From positions 620,001 to 684,000 of the forward strand of contig CANMDF010000003.1 in assembly GCA_947496605.1 (NCBI GenBank): a DNA stretch of 64,000 bases. Direction: 5' to 3'. Source of the DNA: an uncultured Paracoccaceae bacterium. Its GTDB lineage: Bacteria; Pseudomonadota; Alphaproteobacteria; Rhodobacterales; Rhodobacteraceae. Under the pieces are notes generated by a model. The model made no database searches, was not told the origin of the DNA, and saw only the letters and a program-made list of their open reading frames with translations. How positions within the stretch are numbered: position 1 is the first letter of the stretch; each line of letters begins with the position of its first letter. This document shows positions 27,073 to 36,497 of the stretch, piece by piece. Made by a program: the position numbers and the translations under genes.

Positions 27073-28977
27073 TTAGTTGTCACGCTTCTCATCATCCAGA
27101 TCTTCGAAATCCGCATCAAGGATTTCTTCGTCTGCACCCGGCGCATCAGGCTCTACTTCGCCTTCAGCTTCTTGCTGCGACTTATAGATTGCTTCGCCCA
27201 ACTTCATGGCCGCTTCGGTCACGTTCTGAACGCCTGATTTAATCTTGTCTGCGTTTTCAGTTTCAAGGTCATCCTTAAGCGCGGCAATCGCCAACTCAAT
27301 CGCTTCGATTGTGGTTGGGTCAACCTTGTCGGCATGCTCTTCCATCGACTTTTCGGTCGAGTGGATCAGGCTTTCGGCTTGGTTTGTCGCGTCAACCAGC
27401 TCACGGCGTTCCTTATCGGCCTCAGCGTTCGCTTCAGCGTCTTTGACCATTGCGTCGATGTCATCATCGGACAGACCACCAGAGGCTTGGATCGTAATCT
27501 TCTGCTCTTTGTTGGTGCCTTTGTCTTTGGCGCCAACTTCAACGATGCCGTTGGCATCGATGTCAAAGGTCACTTCGATTTGTGGCAGGCCGCGTGGCGC
27601 TGGCGGGATGTCCTCAAGGTTGAACTGGCCCAACATCTTGTTGTCAGCCGCCATTTCACGCTCACCTTGGAACACACGCAACGTCACAGCATTCTGGTTG
27701 TCTTCGGCTGTTGAAAAGACCTGAGACTTCTTGGTTGGGATCGTTGTGTTGCGATCAATCAAGCGTGTGAAGACACCGCCAAGGGTTTCAATACCCAGCG
27801 ACAATGGCGTCACATCCAGCAGAACCACGTCTTTGACGTCGCCTTGCAGAACACCGGCCTGAATGGCGGCGCCCATGGCAACCACTTCGTCAGGGTTCAC
27901 ACCTTGGTGTGCTTCTTTCCCGAAGAACTTAGCGACCTCTTCTTTGACCTTTGGCATACGTGTCATGCCGCCAACCAACACGACTTCGTCGATGTCAGAT
28001 GTGGACAGACCCGCGTCCTTGATCGCTTCTTTGCAAGGCTTCAAAGATGCTTTGATCAGATCACCCACAAGGCTTTCCAGCTTTGCACGTGTCAGTTTCA
28101 TCACCATGTGCAACGGCTGACCGTCGGAACCCATAGAAATAAACGGCTGGTTGATTTCGGTGCTTGAAGAGGAAGACAATTCGATCTTCGCTTTTTCTGC
28201 AGCCTCTTTCAGACGCTGCAATGCCATCTTGTCCTTGGTCAGATCGACCGAGTTCTCTTTTTTGAACTCATCCGCAAGATAGTTGACGATGCGCATGTCA
28301 AAGTCTTCACCACCAAGGAACGTGTCACCGTTGGTGGATTTCACTTCGAACAGGCCGTCGTCGATCTCAAGGATCGTGACGTCAAATGTACCGCCACCAA
28401 GGTCATAAACCGCGATGGTTTTGCTGTCTTTCTTGTCGAGGCCATAGGCCAGCGCAGCCGCTGTCGGCTCGTTGATGATCCGCAGCACTTCAAGGCCAGC
28501 AATCTTACCGGCGTCTTTCGTTGCCTGACGCTGTGCATCGTTAAAGTACGCAGGAACCGTAATCACGGCCTGTGTGACGTCCTCGCCAAGATAGCTCTCG
28601 GCGGTTTCTTTCATCTTGCCAAGAATGAAGGCAGAGATTTGGCTAGGAGAGTATTTCTCACCCTTGGCCTCGACCCATGCGTCGCCGTTGCCGCCGTTGA
28701 CGATTTCGAACGGCATATTCTTTTTCTCTTTGGCAAGGTCCTTGTCGTCAAACCGACGACCGATCAGACGCTTGACCGCGAAGATTGTATTCTCAGGGTT
28801 GGTGACAGCTTGGCGTTTCGCCGGCTGACCAACAAGGCGTTCATCATCTGTGAACGCGACGATAGATGGCGTCGTGCGCGCACCTTCTGCGTTTTCTACA
28901 ACACGCGGCTTTGCACCGTCCATGATGGCGATACAGGAGTTCGTGGTTCCCAGGTCGATACCAATAACTTTGGCCAT
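27073..28977 (-). CDS. dnaK: Chaperone DnaK (Hsp70)
   Basis: The major Hsp70 chaperone, which binds and releases unfolded proteins with ATP turnover. The 634-residue protein has the ATPase signature [19 protein letters not shown] at its N-terminus, [31 protein letters not shown], the substrate-binding beta domain, and an acidic C-terminal tail ending [17 protein letters not shown]. An AAAGGGATTTG-type ribosome site precedes the ATG. The gene lies in the classical dnaK-dnaJ order; a sigma-32-like promoter lies about 115 bases upstream. Confidence 0.98.
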   Translation of the reverse strand: MAKVIGIDLGTTNSCIAIMDGAKPRVVENAEGARTTPSIVAFTDDERLVGQPAKRQAVTNPENTIFAVKRLIGRRFDDKDLAKEKKNMPFEIVNGGNGDAWVEAKGEKYSPSQISAFILGKMKETAESYLGEDVTQAVITVPAYFNDAQRQATKDAGKIAGLEVLRIINEPTAAALAYGLDKKDSKTIAVYDLGGGTFDVTILEIDDGLFEVKSTNGDTFLGGEDFDMRIVNYLADEFKKENSVDLTKDKMALQRLKEAAEKAKIELSSSSSTEINQPFISMGSDGQPLHMVMKLTRAKLESLVGDLIKASLKPCKEAIKDAGLSTSDIDEVVLVGGMTRMPKVKEEVAKFFGKEAHQGVNPDEVVAMGAAIQAGVLQGDVKDVVLLDVTPLSLGIETLGGVFTRLIDRNTTIPTKKSQVFSTAEDNQNAVTLRVFQGEREMAADNKMLGQFNLEDIPPAPRGLPQIEVTFDIDANGIVEVGAKDKGTNKEQKITIQASGGLSDDDIDAMVKDAEANAEADKERRELVDATNQAESLIHSTEKSMEEHADKVDPTTIEAIELAIAALKDDLETENADKIKSGVQNVTEAAMKLGEAIYKSQQEAEGEVEPDAPGADEEILDADFEDLDDEKRDN

Positions 28978-29090
28978 TTTTCAAATCCCTTTATTCTAGG
29001 CGGTTTGAGCAGCGCGAACCCGCTTTCGGCACCCGCGCCAGTTACATGTCTGAAGTTTCGGGCAAGCACCCTAAAACTTTGATCTTGGCG

Positions 29091-29120
29091 TATATAGGGA
29101 TGCGATATTGGGGCTGCAAG
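29091..29120 (-). promoter_or_regulatory. RpoH (sigma-32)-type promoter of dnaK
   Basis: On the minus strand CTTGCAG (29114-29120) and CCCTATATA (29091-29099) are 14 bases apart, matching the sigma-32 layout CTTGAAA-N11-15-CCCCATNT. Transcription would begin near 29083, leaving a leader of about 105 bases before dnaK. No CIRCE inverted repeat is seen, so control by HrcA is not supported here. Confidence 0.75.
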
Positions 29121-29173
29121 CGTTTGAATGGGGTCAAGGCACGCAAAATAACGGTTTTTGCGGCTCAGTTGGA

Positions 29174-29995
29174 TTATCGCCCGGCAAACCAGCTAAGAGA
29201 AACGTGTTGGCGACCGAAAAATTCGCCCATCAAGCCGATCATGATCAGCGTCAGTGCCACATAGATCGGATAGTCTGGATTGGTGAACTGCGGGTTATAA
29301 TGCAGGAACACAGCGCCGCGCATTTGGTCGATGATGTGGAACAGCGGGTTCCAATCGAACATCGCGATCATTGTCGCAGGCAAGGTGTTGACCACAAATA
29401 ACTTGCCCGAGGCGATCATATTAATGCGGATATAGAGCGGCTTTACCGCAGCGACGAAGCGCGGAAACCATGGCTTGAGCGCCAGAAAGATCATGCCAAC
29501 AGCGACGCCTGTAAACCAAGCAGACAAGAGAAAGCCAAAAGCTGCAATTGGATCGTGAATTGAAACAGGTGTGACCGCGATGTGGTAGACTGACAGGATC
29601 ACTACAAGCGTTACGACTTGCAGGTACAACGTGGATACAGCCGCCGCAAGAATAGCGACAATTGTATTCATAGGTCTGTGCAGCATCATTGATGATGTTG
29701 GGCCTGCGGCACCCATGACGGACGATACCGTGCGGATGTGAACCAGATAAACGAAGATACCGGTCATAATGTAAAGCAGCATGTCACCCCTGATCGGTGA
29801 ACTTCGCAGCCCTAGCACCTGAAAGAATAGAACAAAGGCAAAGATCATGATCATGCCCTGCACCATGTTCAGTACCATCGCGACAACTGCATTGCGGTGA
29901 CCGCTACGCGCACTTTTCACGATGGTATGATAGGTCACTTCCAGTAGGTTCAGAAAACCTCTGGACTTTGATCTATAGACGGGTGTCTTGAACAT
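29174..29995 (-). CDS. ABC-2 type polysaccharide export permease (KpsM-like)
   Basis: A 273-residue inner-membrane protein with about six hydrophobic segments, for example AVVAMVLNMVQGMIMIFAFVLF and YPIYVALTLIMIGLMGEFFG. It has an N-terminal amphipathic cytoplasmic part and the family motif NPLFHIIDQMRGAVFLHYNP near the C-terminus. These fit ABC-2 permeases that export capsule or O-antigen chains. No partner ATPase (KpsT/Wzt) or KpsE/KpsD gene is visible in the window, so the rest of the exporter must be elsewhere. It is divergent from cysQ and the polysaccharide-type genes at 30.1-37.9 kb. Confidence 0.84.
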   Translation of the reverse strand: MFKTPVYRSKSRGFLNLLEVTYHTIVKSARSGHRNAVVAMVLNMVQGMIMIFAFVLFFQVLGLRSSPIRGDMLLYIMTGIFVYLVHIRTVSSVMGAAGPTSSMMLHRPMNTIVAILAAAVSTLYLQVVTLVVILSVYHIAVTPVSIHDPIAAFGFLLSAWFTGVAVGMIFLALKPWFPRFVAAVKPLYIRINMIASGKLFVVNTLPATMIAMFDWNPLFHIIDQMRGAVFLHYNPQFTNPDYPIYVALTLIMIGLMGEFFGRQHVSLSWFAGR

Positions 29996-30109
29996 CAGTC
30001 TCTTGCTTTGCTTTTGTACGTGACTTGTGGTGGACGATAGCCTTGCTGATCGCTTGGCGAAACACCATAAACATGCTGATCAGGGCAATTTGATGACGGG
30101 CAGTCTAGC

Positions 30110-30907
30110 ATGGATTTTGAAGAACTAACGGCCGTGATGCGGGAACTGGCACTCGAGGCTGGTGACAAGATCATGGAAATCTATGGCATGGATGATTTCG
30201 GGGTTCGTTCTAAGAGCGATGAAAGCCCTGTGACTGTCGCCGATGAAGCCGCCGATGTGATCATCAGTGCAGGCTTGCGGGCCGCTTTTCCTGACACGCC
30301 GCTGGTAACGGAAGAACAATCTGCGTCTCATGCGCAGTCGGTCAGAACGTTCCTGATCGTTGATCCGCTGGATGGAACCAAGGAATTTATCAAACGCCGT
30401 GGGGATTTCACCGTCAATATTGCCTTTGTACAGGATGGCGAGCCCGTGCGTGGCGTTGTCTATGCACCTGCGAAAGACCGACTCTTCTATACCGACCCAT
30501 CGGGTAGCGCCTTGGAAGAGCAAGGTCCCTTTACAAAAGGTGCACCCGGTCAAACGCGTCCGATCAAAGTGTCGACTCCCGATAACACAGCCCTTCTTGT
30601 GGTCGCGTCTAAGTCCCACCGGGATCAGGCGACGGACGATTACATTGGCAAATACGCTGCTGCTGATATGAAAAGCGCGGGGTCGTCCCTCAAATTCTGT
30701 TTGGTTGCAACAGGCGAGGCCGACATCTACCCCCGTCTAGGACGCACAATGGAATGGGATACCGCGGCCGGTCATGCTGTGCTGAAAGGTGCGGGTGGTG
30801 ATGTGGTGCGGTTCGATGAACACACGCCTCTGACTTATGGCAAGCCCGGTTTTGAAAACCCATTCTTCATCGCCTATACCCCCGGTGTCGCGTTGGAGAA
30901 ACCATAA
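30110..30907 (+). CDS. cysQ: 3'(2'),5'-bisphosphate nucleotidase CysQ
   Basis: CysQ hydrolyses PAP (adenosine 3',5'-bisphosphate), the by-product of sulfate reduction and of sulfotransferase reactions, to AMP. The 265-residue protein is a Mg2+-dependent, Li+-sensitive-type phosphatase with EEQSASHAQS, the metal motif DPLDGTKEFIKRRGDFTVNIA and the C-terminal EWDTAAGHAVLKGAGG. It overlaps kdsB by one base. A PAPS-type sulfotransferase lies about 6 kb downstream on the same strand, which suggests a local role in removing PAP during glycan sulfation, though general sulfur metabolism is also expected. Confidence 0.94.
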   Translation: MDFEELTAVMRELALEAGDKIMEIYGMDDFGVRSKSDESPVTVADEAADVIISAGLRAAFPDTPLVTEEQSASHAQSVRTFLIVDPLDGTKEFIKRRGDFTVNIAFVQDGEPVRGVVYAPAKDRLFYTDPSGSALEEQGPFTKGAPGQTRPIKVSTPDNTALLVVASKSHRDQATDDYIGKYAAADMKSAGSSLKFCLVATGEADIYPRLGRTMEWDTAAGHAVLKGAGGDVVRFDEHTPLTYGKPGFENPFFIAYTPGVALEKP

Positions 30908-31707
30908 TGTCCGTCCTTATTGTCATTCCAGCGCGCTATGCCTCGACTCGCTATCCTGGAAAACCGCTTGTGGAATTGCGGGGCAGCAGCAGAGAAGCCA
31001 AAAGCCTGATCCGCCGGTCATGGGACGCCGCGTGCAATGTTTCTGGTGTTGATAAGGTTGTTGTCGCAACCGATGACGCGCGTATCGCCGATGCATCTGA
31101 GGCGTTTGGCGCTGAGGTCGTGATGACATCAACTGAATGCCAGAACGGAACAGAGCGTTGCGCCGAAACCCTGACAAAGATGAGCGGTGAGTATGATATT
31201 GTCGTGAATCTACAAGGTGATGCACCTTTGACGCCGGCGTGGTTCATTGAGGATCTGGTCAAAGGTTTGCGCGACAACCCACAGGCAGATGTCGCTACGC
31301 CGGTTTTGCGAACTGAAGGACGCGTTCTGAATGATCTGCTGAATGACCGCCGCGAAGGGCGCGTTGGTGGCACGACGGCTGTCTTCGGGGCCGATCACAA
31401 TGCGCTTTATTTTTCGAAAGAAGTGATTCCATTCACCGGCAAAACCTATGGCGATACAGATGAAACCCCAGTGTTTCACCATGTAGGTGTCTATGCTTAT
31501 CGCCCTTCGGCTCTTTCTGCCTATCCGCAGTGGCAATCTGGCCCGCTGGAACAGCTGGAAGGTTTGGAACAACTGCGTTTCTTAGAGCGTGGAGTTCCAA
31601 TGCTCTGCGTGGAAGTCGCAGCGAAAGGTCGCCAGTTCTGGGAACTGAATAATCCCGAAGATGTGCCGCGCATCGAATCTATGTTATGTGAAATGGGCTT
31701 TGATTAA
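30907..31707 (+). CDS. kdsB: 3-deoxy-manno-octulosonate cytidylyltransferase
   Basis: KdsB activates Kdo with CTP to CMP-Kdo, needed for the inner core of lipopolysaccharide and for Kdo linkers of some capsules. The 266-residue protein has the nucleotide motif IPARYASTRYPGKPLVELRG at its N-terminus, VVVATDDARIADA and VNLQGDAPLTPAWF. In many KdsB proteins the last reads VNVQGDEP, so the acidic residue after GD is changed to Ala here. The start overlaps the cysQ stop. KdsD, another enzyme of the Kdo route, is encoded at 41-42 kb. Confidence 0.88.
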   Translation: MSVLIVIPARYASTRYPGKPLVELRGSSREAKSLIRRSWDAACNVSGVDKVVVATDDARIADASEAFGAEVVMTSTECQNGTERCAETLTKMSGEYDIVVNLQGDAPLTPAWFIEDLVKGLRDNPQADVATPVLRTEGRVLNDLLNDRREGRVGGTTAVFGADHNALYFSKEVIPFTGKTYGDTDETPVFHHVGVYAYRPSALSAYPQWQSGPLEQLEGLEQLRFLERGVPMLCVEVAAKGRQFWELNNPEDVPRIESMLCEMGFD

Positions 31708-31819
31708 CGGCCTCTTTGCAAGTCTGGAATAACATAGGCGTATTCGTGTTCTTTTTGTCTTAATCTAGCCAAGATAAATGGCTACTGGAGGGTCAGTAGA
31801 ATGTATCAGGTTAATAGTT

Positions 31820-32713
31820 ATGAATAGAAAAGTCTCAAAAGCGATCTTCCCGGTTGCTGGCCTCGGAACGCGTTTCCTGCCAGCGACAAAATCGGTGCCC
31901 AAGGAAATCATGACCTTGGTGGACCGTCCCCTTATTCAATATGCCATTGATGAAGCACGTGCCGCCGGTATCGAGGATTTCATCTTTGTCACCTCGCGGG
32001 GCAAGTCCGCGCTTGAGGATTACTTTGACCTCGCGCCTGATCTGGAAGCTGCTCTTGAACGATCTGGCAAGACCGAATTGCTCGAAATTCTACGCAATAC
32101 CAACATGGATAGTGGGACGATTGCCTATCTGCGCCAGCATAAGGCGCTGGGCCTTGGTCATGCTGTGTCTTGTGCACGCAAACTGATCGGCGACGAACCC
32201 TTTGCCGTCATTTTGCCAGACGATGTTATCGCAGCAGAGAAATCTTGCTTGCAGCAGATGGTCGAAGCCTATCAGGAAACCGGCGGCGCAATGGTTGCAA
32301 CGATGGAAGTGTCTTCGGCGCAAACGTCGTCATATGGCGTTCTGGATGTCGCGACCGAAAACGGTCGAATCGTATCGGCCAAAGGAATGGTTGAGAAACC
32401 TGCGCAAGGCACTGCGCCATCCAATTTGGCAGTCATCGGACGCTATATCCTGACGCCGCAGGTCCTTAGCAACTTTGATACCATTGGCCGTGGCGCTGGT
32501 GGAGAGATTCAATTGACGGATGCAATTGCTGCGGAAATCGATGCAGGTCGCGATGTCTTTGGGTATCGCTTTGACGGTCAGCGATATGATTGCGGGTCCA
32601 AAGCAGGGTTCCTGCAAGCGACAGTCGCATTTGCATTAGCGCGTGATGAACTGCGTGACGAATTCGCAGCATTCCTGAATGAGATGCACGCGACCAAACA
32701 GGCAGCACAGTAA
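31820..32713 (+). CDS. galU: UTP-glucose-1-phosphate uridylyltransferase
   Basis: GalU makes UDP-glucose, the donor for glycans and the precursor of UDP-glucuronate. The 297-residue protein has the family N-terminus IFPVAGLGTRFLPATKSVPKE, then DRPLIQYAIDEARAAGIEDF and GGEIQLTDAIA. I chose the ATG at 31820, which fits the family length; an upstream in-frame start at 31778 adds 14 poorly supported residues. It starts the run of glycosyltransferase genes. The 112-base gap before it could hold a promoter, but I see no good match. Confidence 0.94.
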   Translation: MNRKVSKAIFPVAGLGTRFLPATKSVPKEIMTLVDRPLIQYAIDEARAAGIEDFIFVTSRGKSALEDYFDLAPDLEAALERSGKTELLEILRNTNMDSGTIAYLRQHKALGLGHAVSCARKLIGDEPFAVILPDDVIAAEKSCLQQMVEAYQETGGAMVATMEVSSAQTSSYGVLDVATENGRIVSAKGMVEKPAQGTAPSNLAVIGRYILTPQVLSNFDTIGRGAGGEIQLTDAIAAEIDAGRDVFGYRFDGQRYDCGSKAGFLQATVAFALARDELRDEFAAFLNEMHATKQAAQ

Positions 32714-32721
32714 GGCACTGA

Positions 32722-33747
32722 ATGTCCGCACGACTAAAAAGTCTTTGGCGGGCATATCGATTGCGCTGGAAACGGCGGCGGTTTTTGTTTCGCGTATGGC
32801 GTAAACGAAGACAGATCGCCGTTTCCAGCGACCGCACTGCACAGATTTCGCCAGACGCAATATTGGTCTTTGCGACGGTCCGGAATGAAATCGTCCGGCT
32901 TCCATATTTCCTAAAGCACTACCGCGATCTTGGCGTAGCCCATTTCTTGATCGTCGATAATGGCAGTGATGATGGCACGTCAGCTTACCTTGCAGACCAG
33001 CCTGATGTGTCCGTTTGGACCACGAACCACAGCTATCGCCTATCCCGGTTTGGCGTCGATTGGTTAGGCTGGTTGCAATGGCAGTTCGGCGGTGGGCATT
33101 GGTGTCTGACGGTCGATGCGGATGAGTTGCTGGTTTATCCCTACTGCGAAACCCGTAATTTGCATCAGTTGACGCAGTGGTTGGACGATCAGGGACACGA
33201 CTCTTTTGGTGCAGTATTGGTGGATCTTTACCCAAAGGGTCCATTGCAAGATGCGTCATATTTGCCTGGGGATGATCCGACAAAAACCTTAGACTGGTTC
33301 GATGCCGGGAACTATCGCGACCAAGTACATCGATATTACGGCAACCTCTGGATCCAAGGTGGGGTGCGAGAACGTGTGTTCTTTGCGGATGAACCCGCAC
33401 GTGCGCCTACGCTGAACAAGACACCATTGGTGCGTTGGTCTTGGCGGTATGCCTATGTCAGTTCTACCCATCAAATATTGCCGACACGCTTGCATGATGT
33501 CTTTGATTTTGAAGAAAGCAGCAAAACGTCCGGTGCATTGCTTCACACAAAGTTCCTACCAATTGTCGGCGAAAAATCCGCCGAGGAACTGGTACGCGCA
33601 CAACACTTTCAAAATTCCGCCCTTTATGCTGATTATCATCAAAGATTGACGCAAAGCCCTGATCTATGGTGTCCAAACTCTTGTCGATACCAGGGCCCTG
33701 CGCAATTGGTTGAACTGGGGTTAATGTCAAAGGGGCGTTGGATCTGA
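32722..33747 (+). CDS. Family 2-like glycosyltransferase (first tandem copy)
   Basis: A 341-residue cytoplasmic glycosyltransferase of the GT-A type (Glyco_tranf_2_4/GT92-like). It has VFATVRNEIVRLPYFLKHYR, the metal-binding DXD in CLTVDADELLVYP, and LNKTPLVRW. The N-terminus is very basic (RLKSLWRAYRLRWKRRR), perhaps for membrane contact. It is a close relative of the next gene and starts 8 bases after galU, so an operon is likely. Sugar donor and acceptor cannot be read from sequence. Confidence 0.85.
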   Translation: MSARLKSLWRAYRLRWKRRRFLFRVWRKRRQIAVSSDRTAQISPDAILVFATVRNEIVRLPYFLKHYRDLGVAHFLIVDNGSDDGTSAYLADQPDVSVWTTNHSYRLSRFGVDWLGWLQWQFGGGHWCLTVDADELLVYPYCETRNLHQLTQWLDDQGHDSFGAVLVDLYPKGPLQDASYLPGDDPTKTLDWFDAGNYRDQVHRYYGNLWIQGGVRERVFFADEPARAPTLNKTPLVRWSWRYAYVSSTHQILPTRLHDVFDFEESSKTSGALLHTKFLPIVGEKSAEELVRAQHFQNSALYADYHQRLTQSPDLWCPNSCRYQGPAQLVELGLMSKGRWI

Positions 33748-33786
33748 TATGAAGTTGAACAACGGGGCGAAAAGGTAGAAGCACGC

Positions 33787-34797
33787 GTGGGTGTTTGGAC
33801 ATCATATCGGCTGCGATGGCAGCGAAAACGCTGGCGGGCGCGCGCTTTGCGCAAGGGACGTGAACTGGCGTCTGTTACTGATCGTACAGCGCAGATTGGA
33901 CCGGATGATATCCTGCTATTTTGCACATTCCGAAATGAGGATGTGCGGCTTCCGTTTTTCTTTGACTACTACCGAAAACTGGGCATCAACCACTTCATAA
34001 TGATAGACAACGGCAGTGAAGACACGGGGCCAGCCTACGCATTAGCGCAACCTGATGTATCACTGTGGCGCACGGACGCCCCTTATGGCGACGCCCGTTA
34101 TGGTGTTGATTGGCTGACCTATCTGCAGGGAAAATACGCTGACGGACATTGGACCCTGACCGTCGATGTCGATGAGTTTTTTGTTTACCCGTTCTGCGAC
34201 ACACGGCCCATCCGCGCCTTGGCCGATTGGTTGGATGCATCCGAAGTGCGATCATTCGGGGCGATGTTGCTGGACATGTACCCCAAGGGTCCGGTTGGTC
34301 AGACATCCTATGCGCGGGGGGACGATCCGTTCGAAACTGCGAATTGGTTCGACCCCGGCAACTATTTTATGTCGCAAAATAAATTGCTGAAGAACCTTTG
34401 GATTCAAGGTGGTCCAAGGGCGCGTAGTTTCTTTGCAACCAAGCCGAAACAGGCGCCTGCACTGAACAAAATTCCTTTTGTGAAATGGCGCAAACCTTAT
34501 GCCTACGTCAGCTCGACCCATATGATGCTGCCGCGTGGATTGAACCTTGTGTACGATCAACAAGGAGGCGAGAAAACTTCGGGTATTTTGCTCCATGCAA
34601 AGTTCTTGAACACCTTCGGTGATCGCGCTGCAGAAGAGGCGGAACGCGCTGAGCATTATGCGTTTGGGCGTGAATATAAAACCTATGCTGAACGCCATGG
34701 GGCGGACCCGGATTTGTGGTGCCAATGGAGCGAGCAATACATCAATTGGCGCCAACTTGAGGTGCTAGGCCTCATGTCTAAGGGAAACTGGGCATGA
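33787..34797 (+). CDS. Family 2-like glycosyltransferase (second tandem copy)
   Basis: A 336-residue paralogue of the preceding protein, alignable over nearly its whole length and about half identical by eye. It has LFCTFRNEDVRLPFFFDYYR, a DXD in TLTVDVDEFFVYPF, the shared LDMYPKGPVGQTSYARGDDP and the same C-terminal VLGLMSKGNW ending. The start is a GTG at 33787. The stop overlaps the next gene (ATGA at 34794-34797). The copies have diverged enough to suggest different acceptors or donors rather than a recent duplication. Confidence 0.85.
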   Translation: MGVWTSYRLRWQRKRWRARALRKGRELASVTDRTAQIGPDDILLFCTFRNEDVRLPFFFDYYRKLGINHFIMIDNGSEDTGPAYALAQPDVSLWRTDAPYGDARYGVDWLTYLQGKYADGHWTLTVDVDEFFVYPFCDTRPIRALADWLDASEVRSFGAMLLDMYPKGPVGQTSYARGDDPFETANWFDPGNYFMSQNKLLKNLWIQGGPRARSFFATKPKQAPALNKIPFVKWRKPYAYVSSTHMMLPRGLNLVYDQQGGEKTSGILLHAKFLNTFGDRAAEEAERAEHYAFGREYKTYAERHGADPDLWCQWSEQYINWRQLEVLGLMSKGNWA

Positions 34798-36497
34798 GTT
34801 TGGGTGTTATCATGCTTGTCCACACAGGTTTCGACCGGGCGGAACAAATGGTGCGCCATTGGGCCGATGCAGGCTGTCCTGTGGTGGTGCATGTCGATAG
34901 TAATGTGCCAGCCGCAGCCTATGATCCATTTGAGCAAGCGCTTCGTGATTTACCTAACGTGCGGCTCTGCGCCCGCCATCGTTGCGAATGGGGCACCTTT
35001 GGATTGGTCGCCGCATCACAAGAGGCTGCCACACTTTTGTTGGAAGACTTCCCTGACGTGCAGCATGCGTTCTTGGCGTCCGGGGCATGTTTGCCACTAC
35101 GGCCTATTTCGGACTTGCAACATTATCTTGATGCCCATCCTGACACTGACTTTATTGAAAGCGCGACAACAGCAGATGTGCCTTGGACGGTCGGTGGGTT
35201 AGACCGCGAACGGTTCACGTTGCGGTTCCCCTTCGCATGGAAAAAACAGCGCCGGTTGTTTGATGCCTTTGTGAAACTGCAACAGCTGGTTGGTTTCAAA
35301 CGGAACATCCCCGAAGGAATCGTGCCGCATATGGGGTCGCAGTGGTGGTGTTTGACCCGCCAAACGCTCGACGCGATTTTGCGTGATCCAAACCGCGCCA
35401 CCTATGACAATTATTTCCGGCGTGTCTGGATTCCGGATGAAAGCTATTATCAGACATTGGCGCGCCTACATGCCCGCAAAGTTGAAAGCAGATCGTTGAC
35501 GTTGGCCAAGTTCGACTATCAAGGAAAGCCGCATATCTTTTTTGATGACCATGCCGAACTGTTGCAGCGCTCAAAGGCATTTGTCGCACGCAAGATTTGG
35601 CGCGATGCGCATTTGCTCTATCGGAATTTTCCTGTGTCGGATCAGGTGCAACCCAATGCCGAAGAGCCGCATTTGGGTGCCGTGGACCGCGTCTTTTTTC
35701 AGGCAGTTGATCGCCGCACGCGTGGTCGGCAAGGTCTTTATATGCACAGCCGTTTTCCAAGCATTGATCGCCAGGTCAGCATTGCAGCGGCCCCTTACGT
35801 TGTCTTGCAAGGTCTGGGTGACGTGATCCCTGCGTTTCAGGCGTGGCTGACCAAACAAACCGGGGCCGAAGTGCACGGGCATTTGTTTGCAAAAGACCGC
35901 GTGCATTTTGCAGATGAGTCTGAGGTCTATCGTGGTGGATTGTCAGACAATGCTCGGCTGCGCGACTATAACGGCAAAATGTTCCTGTCGAACCTGATCT
36001 GGAATGGTCGGGATCAGCACCACTGTTTTCAGTTCGGTCCAAGCGATACCCAAGACGTTTGCTGGACCTTGGCCAAAGATACAAACGCGAGCATCTGGGT
36101 GATTTCAGGGGCGTGGTCCGTACCATTGTTTGCATCTGGTCGGTCGGCCAGTGAAGTTCGTGCAGAAGCCGCACGCCTGCAGAGGATTGAGGATAAGTTT
36201 CTGAAAATACTGCGGTCGCCCGATGCCCGTGCGCGCATCAAAATCATGACTTTGGCGCAGTTTATTGAGTCACCAATGGATGTGTTGCAAACCATTATTG
36301 ATGAGATGGCAGGACACAGAGGCAATGCGCTGAAAGAAGTGCCGCGCATGCCTGATCTGACAGGTCTGCCCGATTTCTTACAGGACCTAAAGAACCAAGG
36401 AATGCACCCGTTTTTGACCGGCCACATCACCGATGGAAACACCCAACAGACCAAACCTGTCCAACGACGCAAGCCATACGTGATTAGCGGAAAATGA
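34794..36497 (+). CDS. Core-2/I-branching-like glycosyltransferase with C-terminal extension
   Basis: A 567-residue protein. Residues 1-290 resemble Core-2/I-branching beta-1,6-N-acetylglucosaminyltransferases (GT14): GVIMLVHTGFDRAEQMVRHW, HRCEWGTFGLVAASQEAA, FLASGACLPLRP and PHMGSQWWCLTRQTLDAIL. The C-terminal 270 residues form a second part that I do not recognise with confidence. It contains GRQGLYMHSRFPSIDRQVSI and occurs in this protein type in related bacteria. It overlaps genes on both sides, so it is translationally coupled to the second family 2 enzyme and the sulfotransferase. The linkage made is inference. Confidence 0.75.
   Translation: MSLGVIMLVHTGFDRAEQMVRHWADAGCPVVVHVDSNVPAAAYDPFEQALRDLPNVRLCARHRCEWGTFGLVAASQEAATLLLEDFPDVQHAFLASGACLPLRPISDLQHYLDAHPDTDFIESATTADVPWTVGGLDRERFTLRFPFAWKKQRRLFDAFVKLQQLVGFKRNIPEGIVPHMGSQWWCLTRQTLDAILRDPNRATYDNYFRRVWIPDESYYQTLARLHARKVESRSLTLAKFDYQGKPHIFFDDHAELLQRSKAFVARKIWRDAHLLYRNFPVSDQVQPNAEEPHLGAVDRVFFQAVDRRTRGRQGLYMHSRFPSIDRQVSIAAAPYVVLQGLGDVIPAFQAWLTKQTGAEVHGHLFAKDRVHFADESEVYRGGLSDNARLRDYNGKMFLSNLIWNGRDQHHCFQFGPSDTQDVCWTLAKDTNASIWVISGAWSVPLFASGRSASEVRAEAARLQRIEDKFLKILRSPDARARIKIMTLAQFIESPMDVLQTIIDEMAGHRGNALKEVPRMPDLTGLPDFLQDLKNQGMHPFLTGHITDGNTQQTKPVQRRKPYVISGK

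Noticed and set aside
28978-29173. CIRCE element (HrcA operator) before dnaK
   Set aside because: No TTAGCACTC-N9-GAGTGCTAA-like inverted repeat is present; the sigma-32-type promoter explains heat control.
32636-33400. Long minus-strand open frame opposite the first tandem glycosyltransferase
   Set aside because: It lies over a well-supported gene, has no family features and fits a reverse-frame shadow.
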